Assembly: GCA_900752475.1 (NCBI GenBank)
Contig: CAADVJ010000080.1
Location: forward strand, 1-24,230
Reading direction: 5' to 3'
Length of the DNA stretch: 24,230 bases
DNA from: an uncultured Collinsella sp.
GTDB lineage: Bacteria > Actinomycetota > Coriobacteriia > Coriobacteriales > Coriobacteriaceae
Shown here: positions 16,382 through 23,936 of the stretch, one piece after another
Position numbering within the stretch: the first letter of the stretch is position 1
Layout of the letters: every line of letters begins with the position of its first letter
Position numbers and translations under genes: made by a program
The notes under the pieces: generated by a model
Told to the model about the DNA's origin: nothing
Seen by the model: the letters and a program-made list of their open reading frames with translations, nothing else
Databases searched by the model: none

Positions 16382-16625
16382 GATTTTAACTGCGATTGCA
16401 TTGGCGACGACTGTCGCAGCTGGTGCCTTTGCTGGATATAAGATCGCGACAGACGATGAACTTCGAGGTCGTCTGCTTCGAGGCGCGCAAGATATCGTCG
16501 ATACTTCCAAGAATAAAATGAATGTTATGACAGAAGATGTTGCCATGCGTACAGCTCAGGTAACGAAGAATCCTAAGATTAATCAAGGTTGGGTTAGCAA
16601 CCAATGGGAAAATGTAGGCTATTAG
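16371..16625 (+). CDS. small membrane-anchored protein, possibly YtxH-like
   Basis: The 84-residue product starts with one hydrophobic segment (ILTAIALATTVAAGAFAGYKIA, about residues 5-26). A charged, helical, soluble tail follows (DDELRGRLLRGAQDIVDTSKNKM). This layout resembles YtxH-type small membrane proteins, but I cannot confirm the family. The ATG at 16371 has GGAGG five bases upstream, inside the last codons of parB, so it is translationally coupled to parB. It could anchor a partition-related factor to the membrane; that is speculation from its position. The last codons overlap the second TTAGGTACCTAA palindrome. Confidence 0.75.
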   Translation: MRNKILTAIALATTVAAGAFAGYKIATDDELRGRLLRGAQDIVDTSKNKMNVMTEDVAMRTAQVTKNPKINQGWVSNQWENVGY

Positions 16626-16633
16626 GTACCTAA
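16622..16633. promoter_or_regulatory. 12-bp palindrome, copy 2
   Basis: TTAGGTACCTAA again, identical to 13118-13129 and overlapping the stop codon of the small gene after parB. Confidence 0.5.
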
Positions 16634-16655
16634 CAATTACTTAGTATATTTTGAT

Positions 16656-16694
16656 GGGTCCTTGTCTGATTCACGAGACAAGGACCCCGTATTT
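16656..16694 (+). terminator. terminator after the parAB operon
   Basis: GGGTCCTTGTCT (16656-16667) pairs perfectly with AGACAAGGACCC (16676-16687) around an eight-base loop, followed by CGTATTTT. The T-run is short and interrupted, but the 12-pair stem and its position 30 bases after the stop codon support termination. Confidence 0.75.
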
Positions 16695-16750
16695 TGGCCG
16701 TAAAAATGGGACCAGTAGCAGCTGATTCAAAATTAAGGTCAATAAATGAA

Positions 16751-16785
16751 ACGGCCACGGTTGCATTTCCTGCAACCGTGGCCGT
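16751..16785 (-). terminator. terminator after rlmN
   Basis: ACGGCCACGGTTGCA (16751-16765) pairs perfectly over 15 bases with TGCAACCGTGGCCGT (16771-16785) around a five-base loop. On the minus strand it is followed by TTTCATTTATT. It lies 38 bases past the rlmN stop. Confidence 0.85.
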
Positions 16786-16789
16786 TCGA

Positions 16790-16805
16790 TGTTTCACATG
16801 AAACG
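16790..16805. promoter_or_regulatory. degenerate parS-like site downstream of rlmN
   Basis: TGTTTCACATGAAACG matches the parS 16-mer at 14 of 16 positions, with one central and one end mismatch. It is noncoding and lies between the rlmN stop and its terminator, about 2.2 kb from the perfect sites. Confidence 0.5.
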
Positions 16806-16823
16806 TTTTGGGGTGCGACTCCC

Positions 16824-17876
16824 CTATGCGTTCTTCTGAACTTTGAAGCGCTGCTTCAGCTGTCCGCAAGCGGCGTCAATATCGTTACCACGGGAGTTAC
16901 GAATCGTGGTCTCGATGCCACGGGACTCAAGACGACGCTGAAGATCCTCAACCTTATGAATCGGCGACGGCTTGAGCGGGCTGCCCTCGATGTCGTTAAG
17001 CTGAATCAGGTTAACGTGGCACAACGTTCCCTCGCAGAAGTCGCAGAGCGCCTGCATCTCGGGATTCGTATCGTTGACGCCTTCGATCATGGCATACTCA
17101 TAGGTCGGGCGGCGGCCAGTCTTCTCGGTGTAGAGTTGAAGCGCCTCGTGAAGGCGAAGCAGCGTGTACTTCTTAACACCGGGCATGAGCTTATTGCGCG
17201 TCGACTGGATGGCGGAATGCAAGGAAACGGCAAGCGTGAACTGCTCAGGGATGTCGGCAAATTTGCGAATACCGGGAATAACGCCACTGGTAGAGACAGT
17301 GAGGTGACGAGCGCCGATACCGATGCCATCGGGGTCGTTGAGGATTCGCAGCGCCTTGAGAACCTCGTCGTAGTTGGCAAACGGCTCGCCCTGGCCCATA
17401 AAGACAACGCTCGTGGCACGTTCGCCAAAGTCGTTGGATACATGAAGTACCTGGTCGACGATCTCTTGAGCGGTCAGAGAGCGCTTGAGGCCGTTGAGAC
17501 CGGTAGCGCAAAAGGCACAGCCCATACCACAGCCTGCCTGGGTGGAAACGCAGACGGAAAGCTTGTTACGACGGGGCATGCCGACGGCCTCGACGGAAAC
17601 GCCGTCGTGGTACTCGAGCAGATACTTGCGAGAGCCATCTTTGGAAACCTGCTTGGTGAGTTCAGTCGGCGTGTCAAAGGCAAAAGCCTCTTTAAGCTGC
17701 TCGCGGAAAGCCTTGGGAAGGTTGGTCATATCGTCAAACGAACAAACGTTCTTCTCAAAGACCCATTCGATGAGCTGCTTCGCGCGGAAGGCGGGCTGGC
17801 CAAGCTCGGCCACGAGCTCGCGAATATCGTTTTGGCTCAAGTCGCGAATGTCCTGAGATTTAGTCCTGGGATTCAT
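16824..17876 (-). CDS. rlmN: Dual-specificity RNA methyltransferase RlmN
   Basis: RlmN is a radical-SAM enzyme that methylates C2 of A2503 in 23S rRNA and of A37 in some tRNAs. The 350-residue product has the radical-SAM cluster motif CGMGCAFC (C116, C120, C123) with the variant C-x3-C-x2-C spacing of this family. It also has the two extra catalytic cysteines equivalent to E. coli C118 (here C109) and C355 (here C337, in DAACGQLKQRF). The GEPFANYDEVLKAL segment binds SAM. It is the only minus-strand gene between the origin and ddl, and diverges from ddl with an 85-bp gap. It has its own terminator. Confidence 0.96.
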   Translation of the reverse strand: MNPRTKSQDIRDLSQNDIRELVAELGQPAFRAKQLIEWVFEKNVCSFDDMTNLPKAFREQLKEAFAFDTPTELTKQVSKDGSRKYLLEYHDGVSVEAVGMPRRNKLSVCVSTQAGCGMGCAFCATGLNGLKRSLTAQEIVDQVLHVSNDFGERATSVVFMGQGEPFANYDEVLKALRILNDPDGIGIGARHLTVSTSGVIPGIRKFADIPEQFTLAVSLHSAIQSTRNKLMPGVKKYTLLRLHEALQLYTEKTGRRPTYEYAMIEGVNDTNPEMQALCDFCEGTLCHVNLIQLNDIEGSPLKPSPIHKVEDLQRRLESRGIETTIRNSRGNDIDAACGQLKQRFKVQKNA

Positions 17877-17891
17877 GGAAGCCTTTCGATT

Positions 17892-17921
17892 TTGGGGAAA
17901 CGTAGAGGGTATCGCTACAAT
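17892..17921 (+). promoter_or_regulatory. possible ddl promoter
   Basis: TACAAT (17916-17921) is a good -10 box in the rlmN-ddl divergent gap. The only partner is a poor -35, TTGGGG (17892-17897), 18 bases upstream. The -10 is credible; the -35 is doubtful. Confidence 0.35.
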
Positions 17922-17961
17922 ATGGTATCAGCTGCAGAAATTATAGAGGAGGAGTCTGCCC

Positions 17962-18927
17962 ATGCCGGGTAAAAGCCTAGAGAACATGCACGTAGCGGTC
18001 TTGGCGGGCGGTCATTCCGCCGAGCGCGAGATCTCGCTCAATTCGGGAAAGAACGTCGTGGTTGCCTTGAAGGAGGCCGGCTACACTTCGGTGGAGCTGC
18101 TCGACACGGCCGCTGATGACTTTATGGTAACCATGGCGACCGGCGGCTTTGACGTGGCGTTTATCGCCATGCACGGTGCCGGCGGCGAGGATGGCGCCAT
18201 GCAAGGCGCCATGGAGACCCTGGGTATCCCCTACACGGCTTCGGGCGTGCTTGCCAGCGCCTGCGGTGCCGACAAGGAGGTCTCTAAGCTCCTGTACGCC
18301 AAGGCGGGCATTCCCATTGCCCCCGGCCTTGCGCTCGAGGTGGGCGATGAAGTCGATATCGATCATATCGTCGAGGTTTGTGGCGAGCGCTGCTTTGTGA
18401 AGCCGGCCGTCAACGGTTCCAGCTATGGCATTTCCCTGGTCCATGAGCCCTTCGAGCTGCCCGCGGCAATCGCCAAGGCGTTTGAGTACGGCGACAAAGT
18501 GCTGGTCGAGAAGTGCATCGAGGGTACCGAGATCACCGTCGGCGTATACGGGGAAGATGACGTGCGCGCTCTGCCGATTGTCGAGATTCGTAAGCCCGAG
18601 GACTGCGAGTTCTACGATCTGGACGTGAAATATGTCGACCCTACGGACATCCATCGCATTCCGGCGCAGATTTCACCCGAGAATTACGCTCGCGCTCAGG
18701 AGTTTGCCTGCGCCGCTCACAAGGCCCTCGGTTGCCTGGGTATCTCGCGCAGCGACTTTATTGTGAGTGAGGACGGCCCCGTTATCCTCGAGACCAATAC
18801 CATTCCCGGCATGACCGATACGTCGCTGTATCCGGATGAGATTCGCCACACCGACGACATGACGTTCCCGCAGGTCTGTGACAGCCTGATCCGTATGGGC
18901 CTTCGTCGAGCGGGCATTGCATGCTAA
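17962..18927 (+). CDS. ddl: D-alanine--D-alanine ligase
   Basis: Ddl joins two D-Ala molecules using ATP to make the dipeptide of the peptidoglycan stem. The 321-residue product has GGHSAEREISLNSG near the N-terminus (EREIS at 21-25), GAGGEDGAMQGAMETLGIPYT, the ATP-grasp motif FVKPAVNGSSYGIS, the EKCIEGTEITVGVYG strand, and the C-terminal metal and substrate motif ILETNTIPGMTDTSLYP. Length is normal for the family. The ATG has AGAGGAGGAG upstream. Its stop overlaps the ATG of the next gene (ATGCTAA), so the two are coupled. I see no features of VanA-type D-Ala-D-Lac ligases, but that distinction is hard by eye. Confidence 0.95.
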   Translation: MPGKSLENMHVAVLAGGHSAEREISLNSGKNVVVALKEAGYTSVELLDTAADDFMVTMATGGFDVAFIAMHGAGGEDGAMQGAMETLGIPYTASGVLASACGADKEVSKLLYAKAGIPIAPGLALEVGDEVDIDHIVEVCGERCFVKPAVNGSSYGISLVHEPFELPAAIAKAFEYGDKVLVEKCIEGTEITVGVYGEDDVRALPIVEIRKPEDCEFYDLDVKYVDPTDIHRIPAQISPENYARAQEFACAAHKALGCLGISRSDFIVSEDGPVILETNTIPGMTDTSLYPDEIRHTDDMTFPQVCDSLIRMGLRRAGIAC

Positions 18928-21815
18928 TCGAGGACGCGGTTTCGTCAGGAACGCCGCAGTTTGTCATCGACTCCTATGCCACGCTTGCCGAGCGCGCCAA
19001 AACACAGTCCTTCGGCCTTATCGAGGAAGATGTGATCGTCCTCGATACCGAGACCACGGGTCTTTCGGTGCAGGACAATGAGCTGATCGAGATCTCGGCG
19101 GCCCGCCTTTCGGGCCGCGAGGTCGTCGACCGCTTCGATACCTTCGTGCATCCCAAACAGCTGATTCCCGCCGAGATTACCGAGCTCACGAGCATTACAA
19201 ATGCCGATGTGGCAGATGCCCCCTCGGCCGTTGAGGCCGTGGCCGCTCTCGCCGATTTTGTCGGTGGTTGCCCGGTGATCGCACATAACGCCACGTTCGA
19301 TCGCTCATTTATCGAGTCGGTCAAAGGCGGCGTCAACGTGAGCGATATTTGGATCGATTCGCTGGCGCTGTCGCGCATCGCGCTTCCGCGCCTGGCCTCG
19401 CACAAGCTGTCTTTTATGGCCGATCTGTTTGGCTGTGACTCGGTATCACACCGTGCCAATGCCGACGTCGACGCCCTGTGTGGTGTATGGCGCGTGTTGC
19501 TCGTGGCACTCACCGACTTGCCCCAGGGCCTCATGGCGCGCCTAGCCGACATGCATCCGGACGTGCCTTGGTCCTATCGTCCTATCTTCTCATTCTTGGC
19601 GGGGCAGAACCCTGGTTCTATCTTCTCTCTCAGCGCCGCTCGTGCTGACGTTCTCAAGGCCGATCGCGCCGACGATCGGGTGGACGCCGACGAACTGCCG
19701 GTACTCAAGATGCCGAGTCGTGAGGAGATTGAGGCAGACTATGCGCCAGGTGGCCTGGTCAATCGCATGTATCCCACCTACGAGCCGCGTGATGAGCAGA
19801 TCGCGATGGCGCTCGAGGTCCGCGATGCGCTGGTCACGGGCACTCATCGTGTAATTGAGGCGGGCACGGGCGTCGGCAAATCGATGGCCTATCTGGTGCC
19901 TTTTGCCGAGGCAGCGCGCCGTAACAACATTACGGTTGGTATTGCGACCAAATCGAACAATCTTGCCGACCAGCTCATGTACCATGAGCTGCCAAAACTT
20001 GCCGAGCAACTGGACGGTGGTCTGTCATTTTGCGCTCTCAAGGGGTATGACCACTATCCATGCCTGCGCAAGCTTGAGCGCATGAGCCGCGGCCAGGTCG
20101 AGATTACCACCAAGCGCGATCCGGCGGACACGCTCACGGCGGTCGCGGTCATTATGGCGTACGTCTGCCAATCAGCCGATGGCGACCTCGACTCGCTCGG
20201 CATTCGGTGGCGCAGCGTCAACCGCCCCGACTTTACGACGGCCTCGCGCGAGTGTGCTCGTCGCCTCTGCCCGTTTTTCCCTGATAAATGTTTGGTCCAC
20301 GGCGCTCGCCGTCGTGCAGCGCATGCCGACGTGGTGGTCACCAACCATTCCCTGCTGTTCCGCAATGTCGCGGCCGAGGGCAGGATTTTACCTCCGATTC
20401 GTCATTGGGTAATCGACGAGGCCCATTCCATCGAGCGCGAGGCGCGCCGTCAGTGGGCGCGCGTGGTGTCGGCGGACGAATCACGCGTTCTGTTTGAGCG
20501 CCTGGGTGGCTCGAGCACCGGTGCGCTAAGCCAGGTCTCCCGTGATTTGGCAACCTCCGAGGGCTCTACGCTCTATCTGGGCCTTACTGCCAAGGCGACG
20601 TCGACGGTTGCGCGCGCGAGCATGGCAATCGCCGACGTGTTCGATGGCGTTCGCGAGCTCGGCCGCCGTGCCCGTGGGGGTTATGACAATGCCAATCTAT
20701 GGATTGGCCCCGAGCTGCGCGAATCTGACGACTGGCATGATTTCTTACAGTCGGCCTACGCTGCCATCGACGTATTGGAACAGGCTGACAAGAGCGTCGA
20801 CGCGCTGGTGCAAGCCGTCGCCGCCGACAAGCCCGAGGTTGTTGTCGACCTGGGTGATATCTCGCGCCGCCTGCACGAGCTGGCCGAGAACCTCAAACTC
20901 ATCATTGATGGCACCGATGAACACTACGTGTATTCGCTGCAGGTCAATCGCAGGCTGCGTGCCGGCGGAGAGTCAATGACCGCAGAGCGCATCGACATTG
21001 GCGAGGCCTTGGCAACCGAGTGGCTGCCCGAGGTTCACACGGCTATCTTTGCCTCGGCGACCATGACGGTGTCCAAAAGCTTCGAACACTTTAACCACGC
21101 GGTCGGCCTCGATCGCATCGGCGCTTCAACATCCTCATCGCTGCACTTGGACTCGAGCTACGACTTCGATTCGAACATGGCTGTAGTCGTTGCGGGCGAT
21201 ATCCCCGATCCGCGCGATCGCGAGAGCTATCTTACGGCGCTCGAGCGCGTGCTGGTCGACGCCCATCTTGCCATGGGCGGATCGGTGCTCACACTGTTCA
21301 CCAATCGGCGCGATATGGAAGACCTGTACGCCCGCGTTGAGCCCAAGATGGCCCGTGCGGGTCTGGAGCTCAACTGCCAGCAGCGCAACTCATCTCCTCG
21401 TCGCCTGCGCGATCGGTTTATCAACGAGCCGACCTCGTCGCTTTTTGCGCTTAAGGCCTTCTGGGAGGGGTTCGACGCCAGCGGCGAGACGCTGCGCTGC
21501 GTCATCATTCCCAAGCTGCCGTTCTCGAGTCCCACGGACCCGCTCTCGTGCGAGCGCAACCTGCGCGAAGACCGCGCTTGGGCGCGCTATTCGCTGCCCG
21601 AGGCGGTGCTCGAGGTCAAGCAGGCGGCCGGCCGCCTTATCCGCTCGTCGACCGATTGCGGCGTGCTGATTCTGGCCGACCCGCGCCTGGTGACGAAGGG
21701 CTACGGAAAGAAGTTCTTAACGTCGCTGCCCACGAGCTCCTACCAGCGCATCGAATCGGCGCGGATCGGGCACTATCTGCAACTGTGGCGCGCACGCCAC
21801 GAGCGGCGGCGCTAA
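18921..21815 (+). CDS. dinG: DinG-family helicase with N-terminal DEDDh exonuclease domain
   Basis: The 964-residue product fuses a 3'-5' exonuclease domain to a superfamily-2 XPD-like helicase. The exonuclease residues are all present: D42 and E44 (LDTETTG), D127 (HNATFD), H177 and D182 (HRANAD). The helicase has Walker A EAGTGVGKS (K320), the DEAH box (499-502), four cysteines with Fe-S cluster spacing (C381, C445, C450, C457) and motif VI QAAGRLIRSS. DinG helicases unwind R-loops and forked DNA. Well-studied Firmicute DinG proteins with an exonuclease domain lack the Fe-S cysteines, so this combination is notable. It is coupled to ddl by a seven-base overlap. It ends tail-to-tail with pafC, the stop codons sharing three bases, and no terminator lies between. 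Confidence 0.93.
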   Translation: MLIEDAVSSGTPQFVIDSYATLAERAKTQSFGLIEEDVIVLDTETTGLSVQDNELIEISAARLSGREVVDRFDTFVHPKQLIPAEITELTSITNADVADAPSAVEAVAALADFVGGCPVIAHNATFDRSFIESVKGGVNVSDIWIDSLALSRIALPRLASHKLSFMADLFGCDSVSHRANADVDALCGVWRVLLVALTDLPQGLMARLADMHPDVPWSYRPIFSFLAGQNPGSIFSLSAARADVLKADRADDRVDADELPVLKMPSREEIEADYAPGGLVNRMYPTYEPRDEQIAMALEVRDALVTGTHRVIEAGTGVGKSMAYLVPFAEAARRNNITVGIATKSNNLADQLMYHELPKLAEQLDGGLSFCALKGYDHYPCLRKLERMSRGQVEITTKRDPADTLTAVAVIMAYVCQSADGDLDSLGIRWRSVNRPDFTTASRECARRLCPFFPDKCLVHGARRRAAHADVVVTNHSLLFRNVAAEGRILPPIRHWVIDEAHSIEREARRQWARVVSADESRVLFERLGGSSTGALSQVSRDLATSEGSTLYLGLTAKATSTVARASMAIADVFDGVRELGRRARGGYDNANLWIGPELRESDDWHDFLQSAYAAIDVLEQADKSVDALVQAVAADKPEVVVDLGDISRRLHELAENLKLIIDGTDEHYVYSLQVNRRLRAGGESMTAERIDIGEALATEWLPEVHTAIFASATMTVSKSFEHFNHAVGLDRIGASTSSSLHLDSSYDFDSNMAVVVAGDIPDPRDRESYLTALERVLVDAHLAMGGSVLTLFTNRRDMEDLYARVEPKMARAGLELNCQQRNSSPRRLRDRFINEPTSSLFALKAFWEGFDASGETLRCVIIPKLPFSSPTDPLSCERNLREDRAWARYSLPEAVLEVKQAAGRLIRSSTDCGVLILADPRLVTKGYGKKFLTSLPTSSYQRIESARIGHYLQLWRARHERRR

Positions 21816-22729
21816 AGCGGACAGACGAGGGTTTTTGCCATATCGCACAGGCGCTTTGACAGGGCGGGGTCATCCAAGATGCGGATGGCTCCGCCCGCTG
21901 CGATTACCTGGCTCAGTAGCCAACGCTCGGAGCCGTAATGCACAGTTACCGTTGCCATGTCTGCCCCGCCGCGCTCGATTAGGGTGATGCCGGCCCAGTC
22001 CAGATGCTCCGCCATATCGAATGGCATCAAGAGCTTTGCGCTGCGCTGCGTCCGGGCAAGGGAATCGTGGAGGGATGCGACGTCCGGTGTGTGAGGCACG
22101 ACGGAGTCTTCCGTCAAGGCGAGTCCCTCGATTTTATCCATGCGATAGGTGCGCTGCTCATCGACTGTGATGTCCCAGGCAATCAGGTATGTTTGGTCGC
22201 CGTTTGCCGTAATGCGCAAGGGGTCGACCAGACGCTCGCGTGGCCGTGCATCGTCCATCGAGCGATATGAGATGCGGCAGCGAACGCCGTCCTGAATGGC
22301 ACAGCTCAGCTGCTGCCAGTGCGACCCGTGGTTGACGGTGTCAAAGACGCGCTGGTTATAGCCGAGCTCTTCGGGTAGAAGGGCATGTCGAATCCGAGCT
22401 GCCGTCTGCGGCTCGATCCCCAACGATTCAAGTTCGTGGTTGAGCACAGCGCCCTCGGCTGCACTCAAGCGCAACGGTAGCACACGCCCGGCGTCACCAG
22501 TGAGGACCACACGCTCGCCGTGGCATTCGCAGATGATGCGCGCACCAGATTCTCGGTCCGCGAGCGTCGAGACGATCTCGAGAATCTCGTCGAGCGATAC
22601 TCCCGTGATGTCAAAGCGGCCGCAAATCTCGGTTCGTGTCATGCCGCTCTCGCCGGCGGCGTAGAGGGCCTCCATGATGTCGATGGCGCGCCAGAGTCTC
22701 TGCTCGCTGGTGAGTTTACGCACGGGCAT
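21812..22729 (-). CDS. pafC: PafC-like WYL-domain transcriptional regulator
   Basis: The 305-residue product has an N-terminal helix-turn-helix region (about 20-60; EICGRFDITGVSLDEILEIV) and a central WYL domain (NGDQTYLIAWD, then QRTYRMDKIEG). In mycobacteria PafB and PafC form a heterodimer that activates most LexA-independent DNA-damage genes, the WYL domain sensing single-stranded DNA. Tandem WYL genes of these sizes fit that pair. I chose the ATG at 22729, which overlaps the end of the upstream WYL gene by 14 bases; a TTG at 22750 is the alternative. No proteasome genes accompany the pair here. The specific PafC assignment is inference from order and size. Confidence 0.8.
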   Translation of the reverse strand: MPVRKLTSEQRLWRAIDIMEALYAAGESGMTRTEICGRFDITGVSLDEILEIVSTLADRESGARIICECHGERVVLTGDAGRVLPLRLSAAEGAVLNHELESLGIEPQTAARIRHALLPEELGYNQRVFDTVNHGSHWQQLSCAIQDGVRCRISYRSMDDARPRERLVDPLRITANGDQTYLIAWDITVDEQRTYRMDKIEGLALTEDSVVPHTPDVASLHDSLARTQRSAKLLMPFDMAEHLDWAGITLIERGGADMATVTVHYGSERWLLSQVIAAGGAIRILDDPALSKRLCDMAKTLVCPL

Positions 22730-23738
22730 ACTCGTGCACCGTCCTTTCAATGAGGTGGTTCCACGCCTGCTTGAGCGATTTGGGGGCCATGGGCCTCATG
22801 CCGTCCATGGCGTGGGCCATGCAAAATGAGGCGGCGGCTTCAAGGTCGCGCACGTCAACGGTCCAGATCCATCCCGCATCGGTGTGTGTGAGCTCACCTC
22901 GCCCGCGCGTGAGGCCGTTGATCATATCGATCTGCGTCTGAGGGGCGAACGAGAACGTGGCTGCAACGGGCGGTCGGTCGGCGAAATCGAATTCAAAGAA
23001 CAGATAGTCGTTGAGATTGAAGTCCGCAGGGATGGCGTAGGCCTTCGAAGGACGCCATGCGCGAACGATACGGTCGCAGCGGAATGTCCTGATGTCGTCG
23101 GTGACATTGTCGAGGCCGCAGAAGTACGCCACGCCCTCGCGTTCGAACATGCCGTAGACACAGACGGTACGTTCTTTCTGCTCGCCGCGTCCGTTCTGAT
23201 ATAAAAATCGCAGCGCGCATCGCTCGGCAAAGGCGCTCCATACCGCATCGACGGTGGGAGAGCGGCGGATCGGTACTTCGTCCACCGTCGTCCTGCCGGT
23301 GAGGTAGGCAATTTTGGAGCGAATATCGGCAAGCGGCGCGGCAAAGGTGGAAGAGCCGGCCGCTAGCGTCTGGTCGATGGCGTTGAGTAGGATATCGGCG
23401 TCGTCTGCGGTGATGAGGCCGCCTGCAGCAAACGTGTGCTCGCGGTCGATTGTCCACGAGCTTTCCTCGGTCTCCTGCGCACCGGCGGGGCGAACCTCCT
23501 TGATTAAGATGCCACGCTCGAGCAGTTTGTCACGATCGCGCCGAAACTTGCGCTTATCCGAGTCGATATTGCCCGAGCCATATCCCAGGTCGGAATCCAA
23601 GACGATCTGCTCGGTCGTCAGCGGTTCGGGGGAGCTGTTGAGCACAAAGAAAAGATTGAGGATGCGCTGAGCCGTTTTATCGAAACCGGGCTCCGAATTC
23701 CCCTTTTTAATTGTCGCGGTCGCGTCGCTTGCCGTCAT
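22716..23738 (-). CDS. pafB: PafB-like WYL-domain transcriptional regulator
   Basis: The 340-residue product has an N-terminal winged helix (TAQRILNLFFVLNSSPEPLT, then KRKFRRDRDKLLERGI, typical of PafB). Its WYL-type domain has GVAYFCGLD and IRTFRCDRI, so the namesake Trp-Tyr-Leu is changed to Ala-Tyr-Phe. With the overlapping downstream gene it makes a probable PafBC heterodimer controlling the DNA-damage response. The ATG has GAGGA five bases upstream. The gene diverges from the partial gene at the right edge across about 200 bases, where a promoter for each should lie. I see no clear one for pafB. Confidence 0.82.
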   Translation of the reverse strand: MTASDATATIKKGNSEPGFDKTAQRILNLFFVLNSSPEPLTTEQIVLDSDLGYGSGNIDSDKRKFRRDRDKLLERGILIKEVRPAGAQETEESSWTIDREHTFAAGGLITADDADILLNAIDQTLAAGSSTFAAPLADIRSKIAYLTGRTTVDEVPIRRSPTVDAVWSAFAERCALRFLYQNGRGEQKERTVCVYGMFEREGVAYFCGLDNVTDDIRTFRCDRIVRAWRPSKAYAIPADFNLNDYLFFEFDFADRPPVAATFSFAPQTQIDMINGLTRGRGELTHTDAGWIWTVDVRDLEAAASFCMAHAMDGMRPMAPKSLKQAWNHLIERTVHEYARA

Positions 23739-23862
23739 AGAGTCCTCGCATGAGAAGGTGGTTTGCTGCCATGATTTTAGTCCGATATGGAGATTAGGCT
23801 ATATCCTTGTCCGCTCGAGGCGTTAAGATGGCCCGAATTCGGTCGTTTGCGCTCGCTCGGGG

Positions 23863-23868
23863 TATACT
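23863..23868 (+). promoter_or_regulatory. possible -10 box for the rightmost gene
   Basis: TATACT at 23863-23868 matches the -10 consensus at five of six positions and lies 68 bases before the ATG. No acceptable -35 box is seen at the right spacing, so this is tentative. Confidence 0.3.
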
Positions 23869-23936
23869 TTCGACTATATACGGTTCTAATGTGCATGCAT
23901 TGGGCCTATTTGTCGGATTATGGATGTGGAGCGCAC

